Shown here piece after piece: positions 7,623 through 17,241 of a stretch of 64,000 nucleotides of DNA. A program made the translations under genes and the position numbers. Position 1 is the first letter of the stretch, and each line of letters starts with the position of its first letter. Source of the stretch: Bradyrhizobium barranii subsp. barranii (lineage in GTDB: Bacteria > Pseudomonadota > Alphaproteobacteria > Rhizobiales > Xanthobacteraceae). Location: the NCBI RefSeq assembly GCF_017565645.3, contig NZ_CP086136.1, positions 2,587,501 through 2,651,500 of the forward strand, read 5' to 3'. Below the pieces are notes generated by a model. That model made no database searches and had not been told where the DNA came from. It was given only the letters and a program-made list of their open reading frames with translations.

Positions 7623-10589
7623 ATGCCTACTAAAGTTATCGTCTTGGGCGGCGGTGTCGCCGGCATGAGTGCCGCGCACGAGTTGGTCGAGCGCGGCTTT
7701 GATGTCGTGGTGCTCGAGAGCGGCGATATTCCGGGAGGCAAGGCCCGCAGCATTCCCGTCATCCACGAGGGCGAGGACACCAGTGGACATCATCTCGCCG
7801 ATGGCGCTGGGGCGTCGATCCAGCATCGGGTGCCCGGCGAGCACGGGTTTCGATTCTTCCCAGGTTTCTACAAGCACGTAATCGAGACAATGCGCCGCAT
7901 ACCGTCGTTTGACGGGCGCAAGGTGGCGGATCACCTGGTGCCGACCACGCGGCTGGAGTTCACGCAATACGACGAGCCCCCGTTCGTCGTACCGGCGGGC
8001 TTTCCGCTCTCGCCCCGCGATGCCGGCACCATGTTGCGGGACATCCTGCTGTTGTTCGAACACTCCACTGGCCTCACTCCCGACGATCTGGCATTCTTCG
8101 GTGCGCGCGTCTGGCAGATACTCACGTCGTGCCACCAGCGCCGGCTCGCAGAATACGAACGCACGAGCTGGTGGGAGTTCGTCGGCGCCGAGCAGCGGTC
8201 GGAGTCATACCAGAAGTTCCTCGCTACCGGCATTACGCGCTCGCTGGTGGCGTCCAAAGCGCGCAAGGCCAGCGCGCGCACTATCGGCGACATCTTTGTG
8301 CAGCTGGTGCTCACGATCCTGAACCCGATCGCGGGATCGACTGATCGCGTGCTTGATGGGCCAACGAATCTCGTCTGGATCGACCCGTGGCTTGCGTATC
8401 TCGAATCGAGAGGGGTGCGGTACGTCAAGAACGCGCGGGTCGAGGAGATCCTTTACGAGAGCGGACGGATCACCGGCGTCGTCGCTCGCCAGCAGGGCCA
8501 GCGCATCACGGTGCACGGCGACCACTACGTGGCGGCGCTCCCGCTCGAGGACATCGCCCCCCTGGTGAGCGACCGCCTGGCAGCTGCCGACCCGACGCTC
8601 GCCAACCTGCGCGCGCTGGCTCCGAACCTGGAGTGGATGAACGGCGTACAGTTCTATCTGCACCGCGCGGTGCCGTCGGCGCACGGGCACGTGATTCACA
8701 TCGACACCGAATGGGCGCTCACGAGCATCTCGCAGCTTCAGTTCTGGCGTGATGTGCCGTCTGAGCTGTTCCGAGACAGCGATGTGCACGGCATCCTCTC
8801 GGTCGATCTTTCCGATTGGACGGCGCCGGGATCGGACGGACGCCCAGCTATGCGGTGCTCGCGTGAAGAAGTGGTGCGCGAGACATGGAATCAACTGAAG
8901 CGCTCGGTCAATGATGCCGGTGATGAAGTGCTGCGCGATGAGGATTTGCATTCGTGGTTCCTCAGCGCAAACATTGAGAACGATCCCGCGCGCCCGGGCT
9001 GGCTGCGGAATTCCGAGCCGCTGCTGGTGAATCACGTCGAAACCTGGGTCTTGCGTCCCGAGGCGACCACCGCCATTCCAAACCTCTTTCTGGCGTCGGA
9101 CTACGTTCGCACGCATACCGACCTCGCGACGATGGAGGCAGCCAATGAGGCGGCTCGGCGCGCAGTGAATGGGCTGCTTGACGCCGTGAAATTCGACGGA
9201 AGCCGCTGTGAGCTGTGGCCGCTGCACGAACCTGAAATCCTCCTGCCATGGCGGCTGCACGATGCTGCGCGATACCAGGCCGGCCTGCCGTGGGACGCTT
9301 CACTCGCGCAGGTAGCTGCTCACGCCTTACGCGGTGCGTCGCCGCTCCTGGAGCAGGCGAGCTCCCTGCTCGAGCAGGTATCGCCGTTCACCCATGCCGT
9401 CGCCGACACGCTCGACCCGCACAGTGCCGCCGCGGATGATGTCGGCGCGCTTGATACGGTCGACCCGGCGACGATGGCGCGCCGCTTGGTTGATGTGCCC
9501 ACCCTGCAGGATGCGTTGATCAAGGTCGCGGACACTGTGCCATTGGCCGGCGAGATCGTAGGCCCGGCCGGCTTCCTGGACCGCCTGGTGTGGTATCGCG
9601 ACATGCTGGCCGATATGCTCACAGAAGGTGTACCGACGTGGGAACCGCAGCGCCACCTGTATGGGCTCGTGACGGATTTCATGGGCCGGTCAGGCAAGGG
9701 CCTTCGTCCTGCCCTCTGCATCGCGACCGCGAGAGCGCTGGGCGGCCGCGCGGAGGATGCGTTTCCTGCCGCCGCCGGCCTGGAAATGCTGCACAATGCA
9801 TTTCTCGTGCACGACGATATTGAAGACGGTAGCGACTGGCGGCGTGGCGTTGCGACAATGCATCGTCGCGCCGGGATTCCAATTGCCGTGAACACCGGCG
9901 ATTCCATGAACGCACTCGCTATGCGCCTTTTCCGCAAGACCGGCGAGCGGCTCGGCCCGGTGACGGCGCTGCGCATCTTCGACGAAGTCGATCACATGGT
10001 CGTCGAGACCTTGGAGGGGCAGGCCAACGAACTAGGATGGGTACGAGACAATGATCTCACAGTTACGACAGACGATTATCTGCGGCTCGTGCTCAAGAAA
10101 ACGGCCTGGTACAGCTTCATTCACCCCATGCGGATTGGTGCACTCGTTGCCAACGGCGAGGACCAGAATCTCGGTCGATTTGATCGGTTTGGCTATCTGC
10201 TTGGACTGGCTTTCCAGATCACCGACGATGTTCTTAACCTGGTTGGGGACGTTGGGCGTTACGGCAAGGAGATCGACGGAGATCTCTGGGAAGGCAAACG
10301 GACGCTTCTGCTCGCGCACGCCCTGGGTCGGGCGAATCCCACTGACCGTGCGTGGATTAGCACCTTTCTGGCGCGGCCCCGCGAGCGACGTTTGCCGCGC
10401 GAAGTGCTGAGGCTACATCAGATCATCGCGGACGGCGGGAGCATCCCATGGGCGCAGCGAGCGGCAGCCGAATTTGCAGAGGCTGCAGCGCGCGAATTCC
10501 ACAACTCGGCGTTCGCCGGTGTGCCTGCAGGTCCAGACCTCGAATGGCTGCGCACTTGCATAAACTTCCTGACCCAGCGCGACGCGTAA
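7623..10589 (+). CDS. Fusion of FAD-dependent desaturase/dehydroxylase-type enzyme and polyprenyl diphosphate synthase
   Basis: A 988-residue bifunctional isoprenoid protein. Residues 1-540 are an amine-oxidase/phytoene-desaturase-type flavoprotein: dinucleotide motif VIVLGGGVAGMSAAHEL at the N-terminus and a FAD-binding end PNLFLASDYVRTHTDLATMEAA. A linker of about 100 residues (LLEQASSLLEQVS then acidic/Ala-rich) leads to a class I trans-isoprenyl diphosphate synthase (about 665-970). This has the first Asp-rich motif D731-D-I-E-D735, the KGLRPALC segment before it, and a second motif D868-D-V-L-N872, where Asn replaces the last Asp. Such synthases condense IPP with allylic diphosphates to make C15-C25 chains. 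The fused flavoenzyme could then desaturate or dehydroxylate the isoprenoid product. No terpene cyclase gene is seen nearby, so the final product is unknown. It starts at ATG 7623 with a weak ribosome-binding site. Confidence 0.82.
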   Translation: MPTKVIVLGGGVAGMSAAHELVERGFDVVVLESGDIPGGKARSIPVIHEGEDTSGHHLADGAGASIQHRVPGEHGFRFFPGFYKHVIETMRRIPSFDGRKVADHLVPTTRLEFTQYDEPPFVVPAGFPLSPRDAGTMLRDILLLFEHSTGLTPDDLAFFGARVWQILTSCHQRRLAEYERTSWWEFVGAEQRSESYQKFLATGITRSLVASKARKASARTIGDIFVQLVLTILNPIAGSTDRVLDGPTNLVWIDPWLAYLESRGVRYVKNARVEEILYESGRITGVVARQQGQRITVHGDHYVAALPLEDIAPLVSDRLAAADPTLANLRALAPNLEWMNGVQFYLHRAVPSAHGHVIHIDTEWALTSISQLQFWRDVPSELFRDSDVHGILSVDLSDWTAPGSDGRPAMRCSREEVVRETWNQLKRSVNDAGDEVLRDEDLHSWFLSANIENDPARPGWLRNSEPLLVNHVETWVLRPEATTAIPNLFLASDYVRTHTDLATMEAANEAARRAVNGLLDAVKFDGSRCELWPLHEPEILLPWRLHDAARYQAGLPWDASLAQVAAHALRGASPLLEQASSLLEQVSPFTHAVADTLDPHSAAADDVGALDTVDPATMARRLVDVPTLQDALIKVADTVPLAGEIVGPAGFLDRLVWYRDMLADMLTEGVPTWEPQRHLYGLVTDFMGRSGKGLRPALCIATARALGGRAEDAFPAAAGLEMLHNAFLVHDDIEDGSDWRRGVATMHRRAGIPIAVNTGDSMNALAMRLFRKTGERLGPVTALRIFDEVDHMVVETLEGQANELGWVRDNDLTVTTDDYLRLVLKKTAWYSFIHPMRIGALVANGEDQNLGRFDRFGYLLGLAFQITDDVLNLVGDVGRYGKEIDGDLWEGKRTLLLAHALGRANPTDRAWISTFLARPRERRLPREVLRLHQIIADGGSIPWAQRAAAEFAEAAAREFHNSAFAGVPAGPDLEWLRTCINFLTQRDA

Positions 10590-10777
10590 TCGGGTTCAGG
10601 TTGGAATGAATGGGGACATCGTAACCCGATTGCTCTTAGATCCCTTGATTGAGTCCCGCCAGGAAAGCTGGATCTGCGCGCGACCGCGGCACAGCCGTCC
10701 TACTGCAATTTTCCAGGGTTATAGTAAGTTGTCGCGGAACGTCTGCGCGACAACGTTCGGCAGCACCGGAGAATCGT

Positions 10778-11476
10778 ATGGAGCGCCTCAGCAAGCCAAT
10801 CGATGCGGACATCCCGTTCCTTGAGAAAAGCGCTGATCAGCTCGGCTATGTGGTGCCCGATCTTGAGCAAGCCATCAAGGGCTGGATAGACCAGGGTATC
10901 GGGCCCTGGCTCACGGTTGGTCCGGTGGTGGTCACTGATAACAAGTATCTGGAGAGGCCCTCACGCCCGCTGATCATGTTCGGATTCTGCCAGGTCGGCG
11001 GGGTGCAGCTGGAGCTTATTCAGCCGCTCGACAATGAGCCGTCAAGCTGGCGCGCCTTCCTTGCGGCCGGAAGGAGCGGTCTTCAGCACTGCGGTTTTTG
11101 CGTCGCGCCGCACGATTACCAGCGGTCCGTCGCGCAGACCAAGGCGTGTGGCGCGACGATCCAGCAGATGATGTCTTTTTCGGGCGCCCGCTTCACCTAT
11201 TTTTCCCTGCCTGCTCGCGCCGGTCCTCTGATGGAACGAATTCGTCTTGGAGAGGTGGCGCCTGAAAAAGCAAACGCAGTGCGCAATTCCATCGCGGGGG
11301 GTTGCGAGATCGTAGAACTGATCGAGTTCCAGCCCCGTATCCGCGAGATGTTCGCAAAAGTTATGCAAGCAGCGGCCACTTGGGACGGCAAGGCCAGGCC
11401 CGTTCGTCACCTGATAGGGCCTGTCGCAAAGGCAGCAATCGGTTCGCACTTGCTCCGAACTATGCGATTCCGGTGA
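10778..11476 (+). CDS. VOC (glyoxalase-fold) family protein with extra C-terminal tail
   Basis: 232 residues from ATG 10778 (GGAGAA seven bases upstream). The fold is vicinal-oxygen-chelate: QLGYVVPDLEQAIKGWIDQGIGPW opens the first module, LQHCGFCV provides a metal-type His, and VELIEF ends the second module. The first usual His appears as Gln (DQLGYVV). Members act as isomerases, lyases, dioxygenases or binding proteins, so the reaction cannot be named. Family members of this type normally end near WDGKARPVRHL. Here about 18 residues follow (PVAKAAIGSHLLRTMRFR), with an IGSxLLR core faintly like family 1 encapsulin targeting peptides. It is the last gene of the same-strand set that contains the encapsulin. 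Confidence 0.75.
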   Translation: MERLSKPIDADIPFLEKSADQLGYVVPDLEQAIKGWIDQGIGPWLTVGPVVVTDNKYLERPSRPLIMFGFCQVGGVQLELIQPLDNEPSSWRAFLAAGRSGLQHCGFCVAPHDYQRSVAQTKACGATIQQMMSFSGARFTYFSLPARAGPLMERIRLGEVAPEKANAVRNSIAGGCEIVELIEFQPRIREMFAKVMQAAATWDGKARPVRHLIGPVAKAAIGSHLLRTMRFR

Positions 11477-11729
11477 TGTATTTTCGTGGCGGCGCGACGC
11501 ACGGTATGTGGCGGCATGCTCGCCTTTGACGGCGGCGCATTAGCCTTGATCGCGATCCGCTGCACCGGCATCACGCCGAACGAGCGCGGCCGGTTTGCGA
11601 GGCTTGGCGGCCAAGCTCGATCCGCCGACATCGCGCGGCGATCCTTTGAAATCGATGGTTGCGGTCATGGCGGCATCGATGCGCGCGCCTGTTCGAGCGA
11701 TCAATTGCGCGACGTTTCGCTGCTCTCGC
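11477..11729. other. Intergenic gap between convergent genes
   Basis: A 253-bp stretch between the VOC gene and the convergent cyclase gene. Short open frames run through it, but none looks like a protein. I see no clear terminator hairpin. Confidence 0.4.
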
Positions 11730-14700
11730 TCATGCCTTGAGCTGCTCCAGCAGCGATTTGGCCTCCTTCAAGTCCAGCGTGTCGAAACCCTCGGTGAACC
11801 AACCATAGACCGGGGCGAGAATATCGTGGGCCTGCTGTCGTTTGCCCTGATCGTACCACAGCCGCGCCATGCTCACAGCCGCACGCAGTTCCCAGGACTT
11901 TGCCTGCTGCTGACGAGCGACCGCCAGCGCATGTTCGAAATATTCTTCCGCTTTCGTTGCGTTTGGGTTGGGCGACGATAGCTCGATTTCGCCTGCCATG
12001 CGCTTGATCTCGGCCTCAAACCAACTTTCCTTGGTTGTTTCTACCTGGGTCATCGCTTCGCGAATGCAGTCCCGTGCTTCATCGAAGTGGTCGAGTTCAG
12101 CATGAGCGCCCGCCAGATACGACAAGCAGAATGGCACTAGCGCTGTTGCCGCCGTTGACCGACGTGCGATGATACCCGAGTCGATCACATGGACCGCGTC
12201 TGAGGCCTTCCCAGTGAGGGCCAAGACGCAACCTTGGACCACCATTCCGAGCGACCCCCAAAACAATGAACCTCTCTCGTCTGCCAGGGGGACAAGTTCA
12301 TTAGCTTCGGCGCTTGCTGCCGCATAGTTTCCGCAGCAGATATGCGTAAAGGATGTATGGAACAGGGCATACATCAAAGTGGCTGCTTGGCCGATCTCGC
12401 GCGCTTCCTTGAGCGCCTGTTCAGCGTCTCTGCCTGCAGCCTCCGGGAAGCCAAGAAGCCATAGAGCCCAGGACCGATAGGATAGGGCTGCGACCCTAAT
12501 GTCCTGGCCAAATCGAGCCGCCAGCGTACGATGCTCGGCGGGTTCGTAGATCGCGATCGCCTGATCGTAATGTGCCAGACTTTCTGCAAGGACGCCCGTA
12601 CACGTCAGAGACGTAGCCATAATACGATGCCCAAGCATGAGCGGAACCATTGTTCCCTGCTTCTCGGCAAGCGCCAAGCACTCTGTCGCAAGGTCGAGGA
12701 GAGCGTCGCTTTTGAACTTTATATAGTTCGTGACCCAGAACCCATAGAGGACTGAAAACAGGAGCAACGGGTCTTCAGGGGGCTCTCCGAGTGACTCCGC
12801 TTGCTCGATGAAGGCGCGGGCTCGATCGAGAGATGCGATAGTCTCAGGGGCCGCGTGGCCCTTGGTGTTCATCAAGGCATTCACAAGCGCGACCTCCAGT
12901 TTGATCTGGTCGCCACGCAGCGCTGGTGTGCCCGGCAGCGTCGCAATCTGTGAAAGAGCGCGGATTAGCTGAACCGTCGCCTCTACTAGCGCTGAACGCG
13001 CTAGCGACCGCTGTCCCGCCTTGCCCCATAAGGCCGCCGCCCTCTCGATCAGCCCGGCCTCAGTGCAGTGATGTGCTAGCCGTTCCGGCTGGCTCTCGGC
13101 TGTTTCGGCGAATTGGCTTTCAATTGCTTCGGCAATGCGTGCATGGAGCGCGCGGCGGGGCTGGCGCAGCAACGTGCTATAGGACGCGTCCCGCACCAAA
13201 GCATGCTTGAATAGGTAAGTTGCATTCGGCGGCGAGCCTAACCTGAAAAGCAAACCAGCCTTTATGAGACGGTTCAGCACTGATCCCAGTTCCGCCGCTG
13301 GCACGCGCACCACCGCCGCCAGGAGAGCATGCGAAAACTCCCGGCCGATCGCCGCGCCAATCTGTGCCACTTCTTTGGCGGGGCCGAGCCGGTCGAGCCG
13401 CGACATCAATGAGGCGTGCAAACTTGCGGGGACTGCCCAGGCCGGGGACGGAATGACGGCAATCGTGCGTTCGACTGCGCCGTGGCCCTCCGCCTCCAGC
13501 ACTGCCTTCGTCATCTCCTCCACGAACAGGGGGACGCCATCGGTACGTTCGATGATGTCCTGCCTGATGCCCGCCGGCAGCAGCTTGCTGCCGACTACGC
13601 CGTCGATCATGGCGCCGACTTGGTGTTTCGTCAGCCGATTGATCGTCATGGCGGTCACGTGCTGCCGCCCGATCCAGGGCGGATCGAATTCCGGGCGGAA
13701 TATCACAATCATTAGCGCGCGAAGGGTCTCAATCCTGGCCACGATCCGGCCGAAAGCTTCTAGGCTCGTAGGATCGGTCCAATGCGCATCCTCAAAGATT
13801 ATCAAGACTGGGCTTTGCCGTGTAAGCGCTTCTAATTGTGAGATGAGCGCTTCGAATGTTCGCTGCCTGTGCTGCTGCGGGGTCAATTTGAGGGCGGGAT
13901 AGCGTCCATCATTCGGAAGCGACAGCATCTCGGCAAAGAGCGAAGCGTCCCCGATCGAGGTCGAGGTCTGAGCGAGCAGGGTATCAAGCTTGTCGAGCCT
14001 CGCGTGCAGTGTATCGTCGTGCGCCAGCCCGGCGGCACGTTCCATCTGCCCGATGATCGGATATAGCGCGCTGTCGGTGTGCTGCGGCGAGCAGACATAG
14101 CGCAAACGCGTATGCGGCTCTCCGGTGAGTCGTTCCAGAAGCGCGGCAGTGAGACGCGACTTGCCGATCCCAGCCTCACCGGCGATCAGGACCGCCTGGC
14201 CTTCACCTGTCTTTGCCCTGGCCCAACGCTGTAGAAGCAATTCGAGTTCTTCTTCCCGCCCGACGAGGGCAGTCAGGCCAGTCGCGTGTAGCGCCTCGAA
14301 GCGGCTCTCCACGGAGCTCGCCCGCAACGCCACCCAGGCCCGCGTTGGCGCGGCGATGCCCTTGAGGTCCTGCGGCCGGAGGTCTTGTAGCTCGAAGAGG
14401 TTTCCGAGCAGCCTTCGGGTGCCTTCGGCGATGACAACCGTGCTCGGCTCAGCGATCCCCTGCAGACGAGACGCCAGGTTCGGCGTCTCGCCCACCACCC
14501 CGCGTTCCTGGGCCTCGCCGGCACCAACGAGATCGCCAACCACGACCAAGCCTGTCGCGACCCCGATACGCACCCGGAGCGGCTCCTGGATACCCAGATT
14601 GCCGATCGCCTCGATGATCGCCAGTCCTGCGCGGACGGCACGCTCGGCATCATCCTCATGAGCGTGGGGATAGCCGAAATAGATGAGCACCCCATCGCCC

Positions 14701-15113
14701 ATGTACCTGGCCACGAAGCCGTCGAACCGGGCGACCGTCTCCGCGACGCACTTATGATAAGCGCCGATTACCGAACGCAGATCCTCTGGGTCGAGCGTGG
14801 TCGAGAGCGCGGTCGAGCCAACGAGGTCGGTGAACATCACCGTCAGTTGGCGACGCTCGGCGTCGTCTCGCCGAGTTGGCTCGATATCCACGAGTGCAGA
14901 AGGTGCCGTTACGGCAGCCGAGACGTTGCTGAGATCGCGGATCGCATGCAGCATTTTCAACCGGTGGCCGAGCGAAACGCCAAGGTCTTTGAGATGTTGG
15001 TCGGTCAAGTCGGGGAGAACGGCCATATCAATGTCGTTCTCGGCGAACCTCTGCGCATACTCGGACATGCCGAGCTTTTTGAGCCAGTCCGCAATTTGTT
15101 GCACCGCGGTCAC
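11730..15113 (-). CDS. SAM-domain adenylate/guanylate cyclase with AAA ATPase and TPR regions
   Basis: 1127 residues, GTG start. Residues 1-62 are a SAM domain (IADWLKKLGMSEYAQRFAENDID...LGHRLKMLHAI). Residues about 90-270 are a class III nucleotide cyclase (TVMFTDLVGSTALS with the metal-binding Asp, ARYMGDGVLIYFGYP with the second). An AAA/ATPase segment follows, with Walker A GEAGIGKS and a Walker B-like VLIIFEDAHW. The C-terminal ~500 residues are helical TPR-like repeats. This large STAND-like architecture is common in rhizobia and couples signal sensing to cAMP synthesis. It runs convergent to the encapsulin gene set and is probably a separate unit; no link is shown. Confidence 0.88.
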   Translation of the reverse strand: MTAVQQIADWLKKLGMSEYAQRFAENDIDMAVLPDLTDQHLKDLGVSLGHRLKMLHAIRDLSNVSAAVTAPSALVDIEPTRRDDAERRQLTVMFTDLVGSTALSTTLDPEDLRSVIGAYHKCVAETVARFDGFVARYMGDGVLIYFGYPHAHEDDAERAVRAGLAIIEAIGNLGIQEPLRVRIGVATGLVVVGDLVGAGEAQERGVVGETPNLASRLQGIAEPSTVVIAEGTRRLLGNLFELQDLRPQDLKGIAAPTRAWVALRASSVESRFEALHATGLTALVGREEELELLLQRWARAKTGEGQAVLIAGEAGIGKSRLTAALLERLTGEPHTRLRYVCSPQHTDSALYPIIGQMERAAGLAHDDTLHARLDKLDTLLAQTSTSIGDASLFAEMLSLPNDGRYPALKLTPQQHRQRTFEALISQLEALTRQSPVLIIFEDAHWTDPTSLEAFGRIVARIETLRALMIVIFRPEFDPPWIGRQHVTAMTINRLTKHQVGAMIDGVVGSKLLPAGIRQDIIERTDGVPLFVEEMTKAVLEAEGHGAVERTIAVIPSPAWAVPASLHASLMSRLDRLGPAKEVAQIGAAIGREFSHALLAAVVRVPAAELGSVLNRLIKAGLLFRLGSPPNATYLFKHALVRDASYSTLLRQPRRALHARIAEAIESQFAETAESQPERLAHHCTEAGLIERAAALWGKAGQRSLARSALVEATVQLIRALSQIATLPGTPALRGDQIKLEVALVNALMNTKGHAAPETIASLDRARAFIEQAESLGEPPEDPLLLFSVLYGFWVTNYIKFKSDALLDLATECLALAEKQGTMVPLMLGHRIMATSLTCTGVLAESLAHYDQAIAIYEPAEHRTLAARFGQDIRVAALSYRSWALWLLGFPEAAGRDAEQALKEAREIGQAATLMYALFHTSFTHICCGNYAAASAEANELVPLADERGSLFWGSLGMVVQGCVLALTGKASDAVHVIDSGIIARRSTAATALVPFCLSYLAGAHAELDHFDEARDCIREAMTQVETTKESWFEAEIKRMAGEIELSSPNPNATKAEEYFEHALAVARQQQAKSWELRAAVSMARLWYDQGKRQQAHDILAPVYGWFTEGFDTLDLKEAKSLLEQLKA

Positions 15114-15571
15114 CGTGATCCGTGCGTCGCCTATCTAAGTGTTGGCCCGACGACTACAGAAAGAGATTACACAAGAAAGACCGCGAAAGCACGTCCTCAC
15201 GGGCGCGGAATCGCGATACCAATCGAGCCCTGAATGCCCGCCCTGTGCGCTAGCGATTGGTATAGAGGACCAACAAATCAATGCATGACGTACCGACGCT
15301 CGACATGGAGCAGGCCCGGGCGCTATTCCGACAGTTTGCCGAATCCGTGCCCGCGCGGACCTCGGACCAGCGAATTGCTGATCGATGCGCTGGCGAAGAT
15401 CGCCTGCCCGGGCCCCCCGGCAAAATTGATTTGCCGCTCGGGGCACCGGACCGTTCTCTGGAAGTCGACGACCTTGCTTCACGCAGTCGATGCAGATGAA
15501 CACCGCATCGATCCAACCGCATCGATCCAAGAGCGCAGCTGCGTCCGCCCACACCCGCCGCAGTAGCAAAC
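15114..15571. other. Gap without a convincing gene
   Basis: Several short frames are open on both strands, but none has a recognisable domain or a good start. The right part may belong to the decayed AraC-type gene that follows. Confidence 0.35.
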
Positions 15572-15895
15572 ATGTTGCCCGCTAGACTAGGCAAATCCGC
15601 CGAGGCGCTTGGCGATGCGGTGCGGATGGCAAGTGATTTTGCTCAGCGCGTCGACATTGTCGAGCGCTGGGTCGGGTCGATGCTCGAAAGCGGCACGCAG
15701 GACTGCGCGATCGGCCTCTCGTCCCGGATGATGGTCGCCGCCGGCGGCCGCGCGCGGATCAAGGACTGTGTTGCAAAATCCGGCCTTAGCCAGTCAATTC
15801 CAGCGCCGGTTTGCGACGCAAGTCGGAATGGCACCAAAGCTGTTCGCACGCACCATCCGGGTTCGACCGGGCGCTGGCGTCTCGTCGCAATACCC
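15572..15895 (+). pseudogene. AraC-family regulator remnant, frameshifted
   Basis: The frame from 15572 encodes GKSAEALGDAVRMASDFAQRVDIVERWVGSML, which resembles the linker helices before the HTH of DUF6597-type AraC regulators. It then enters the DNA-binding region (GGRARIKDCVAKSGLS). Near 15785 the match jumps to another frame reading SQFQRRFATQVGMAPKLFARTIRV, the classic end of the second HTH. A 1-bp indel therefore splits the domain, and the remainder is missing before the epoxide hydrolase gene. This is decayed-gene evidence from residue patterns only. Confidence 0.5.
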
Positions 15896-15918
15896 CGAGC
15901 CGTCGAGCCTCTGGTCCG

Positions 15919-17241
15919 TTATTTGCGCAATGATCTGAAGGCTGCGCGTACCTCATCTGAAAACAGCTTCGGCTCCTCCCAGGCGGCGAAATGTCCGCCA
16001 CGTTCGACCTCGCTGAAGTAGGCGAGGCCGGGGTACATAATCTCGACCCAACTTCGGGGCGCAGCAAAGATTTCGCCGGGGAACGTCGAAAATCCCACGG
16101 GAACCGCGACCGCAGGAGGAGACTTGCCGGCCGCACGGGCTGCGGCCTGTCCGGCCTCCCAGTACCACCGTGCGGCCGAGGCCCCAGTGCCCGTCAGCCA
16201 GTACAGCGTGATGTTGTCGAGGATGCTGTCCCGGGTGAGATTGCCCGCGGGCTTACCCTCCACGAACGCTTGGGAAATCTTGTAGTAGCTGTCCGTGTCA
16301 TGGTCGAGCATCCAGCTCGCGAGCCCGAGGGGTGAATTCAGCAGGGAGTAGCCGATCGTCTGTGGCCGCGTCGACTGCTCTAGGAAGTAGCCAAAGCCAC
16401 TCGCCCTAAACGTCGCGGCCGCCTTCTGCGCCGCGCGTTCCTTCTCGGATTCTGCGGGCAGCTTGTCGGACATTGCCGCCACACCCGCGAGCAAGTTGAC
16501 GTGGATGCCGAGAAGTCCCTTGGGTGCCTGGCGCCCCATCGCATCCGTTACTGCCGCTCCTACGTCGCCACCCTGGGCGACGTAGCGCGTGTAGCCGAGG
16601 CGATCCATTAGCCCCGCCCACGCACGCGCGATGCGCGCGGCGTCCCATCCGAGTTCGGTCGGCTCACCCGAGAAGCCGTAGCCTGGCAAGGACGGCAGCA
16701 CCAGGTGGAATGCATCGTCGGGAGTGCCACCATACTTGGTCGGGTCAGTCAGGGGACCGACGGTATCGAGGAGTTCGATGACCGAGCCAGGCCAGCCGTG
16801 CGTCATGATCAGCGGCAGCGCGTTCTCATGCCGGGACTTGACGTGGATGAAATGGATCTTCACCCCGTCGATCACGGTCGTGAACTGTGGCAACGCGTTC
16901 AGCCGTGCCTCGCACTTGCGCCAGTCGTACTCAGTCGACCAGTAGCGGGCGAGCGCCCGCAGCGTCGCCAGTTGCACACCCTGCGACCGATCCTCAACGA
17001 GCTCTTTGGTGGGCCAGCGCGTGGACGCGAGGCGCCGGCGGAGATTAGCGAGGTCTTCACCCCGGACATTGACGCGGAAGGGAAGAATTGCGTCGGCTTT
17101 GGTCGTACCAAACGGGGACCCTCCTTGCTTCGATTGCGCGCGTGCGGCGACGAAATGTATTGGAAGCAAGCTGACGGCACCAGTTGCGACTGACCCTGCG
17201 AGGAGGCTGCGCCGGGTGGGTGAAGAGGAGATTGCAGTCAT
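15919..17241 (-). CDS. Epoxide hydrolase family protein, Tat-exported
   Basis: 440 residues. A twin-arginine signal (SPTRRSLLAGSVATGA, residues 7-22) indicates export of a folded enzyme to the periplasm. The epoxide-hydrolase N-terminal domain (about 50-160) precedes an alpha/beta hydrolase core: HGWPGS at 148-153 (oxyanion-hole region), the nucleophile Asp226 in GGDVGA, and His417 in ERGGHFAAWEEP as the general base. The family opens epoxides to diols; the natural substrate is unknown. It sits alone between the AraC remnant and the tRNA gene. If the upstream cluster makes an oxidised terpenoid, an epoxide hydrolase nearby may be relevant, but strand and spacing make it a separate unit. Confidence 0.88.
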   Translation of the reverse strand: MTAISSSPTRRSLLAGSVATGAVSLLPIHFVAARAQSKQGGSPFGTTKADAILPFRVNVRGEDLANLRRRLASTRWPTKELVEDRSQGVQLATLRALARYWSTEYDWRKCEARLNALPQFTTVIDGVKIHFIHVKSRHENALPLIMTHGWPGSVIELLDTVGPLTDPTKYGGTPDDAFHLVLPSLPGYGFSGEPTELGWDAARIARAWAGLMDRLGYTRYVAQGGDVGAAVTDAMGRQAPKGLLGIHVNLLAGVAAMSDKLPAESEKERAAQKAAATFRASGFGYFLEQSTRPQTIGYSLLNSPLGLASWMLDHDTDSYYKISQAFVEGKPAGNLTRDSILDNITLYWLTGTGASAARWYWEAGQAAARAAGKSPPAVAVPVGFSTFPGEIFAAPRSWVEIMYPGLAYFSEVERGGHFAAWEEPKLFSDEVRAAFRSLRK

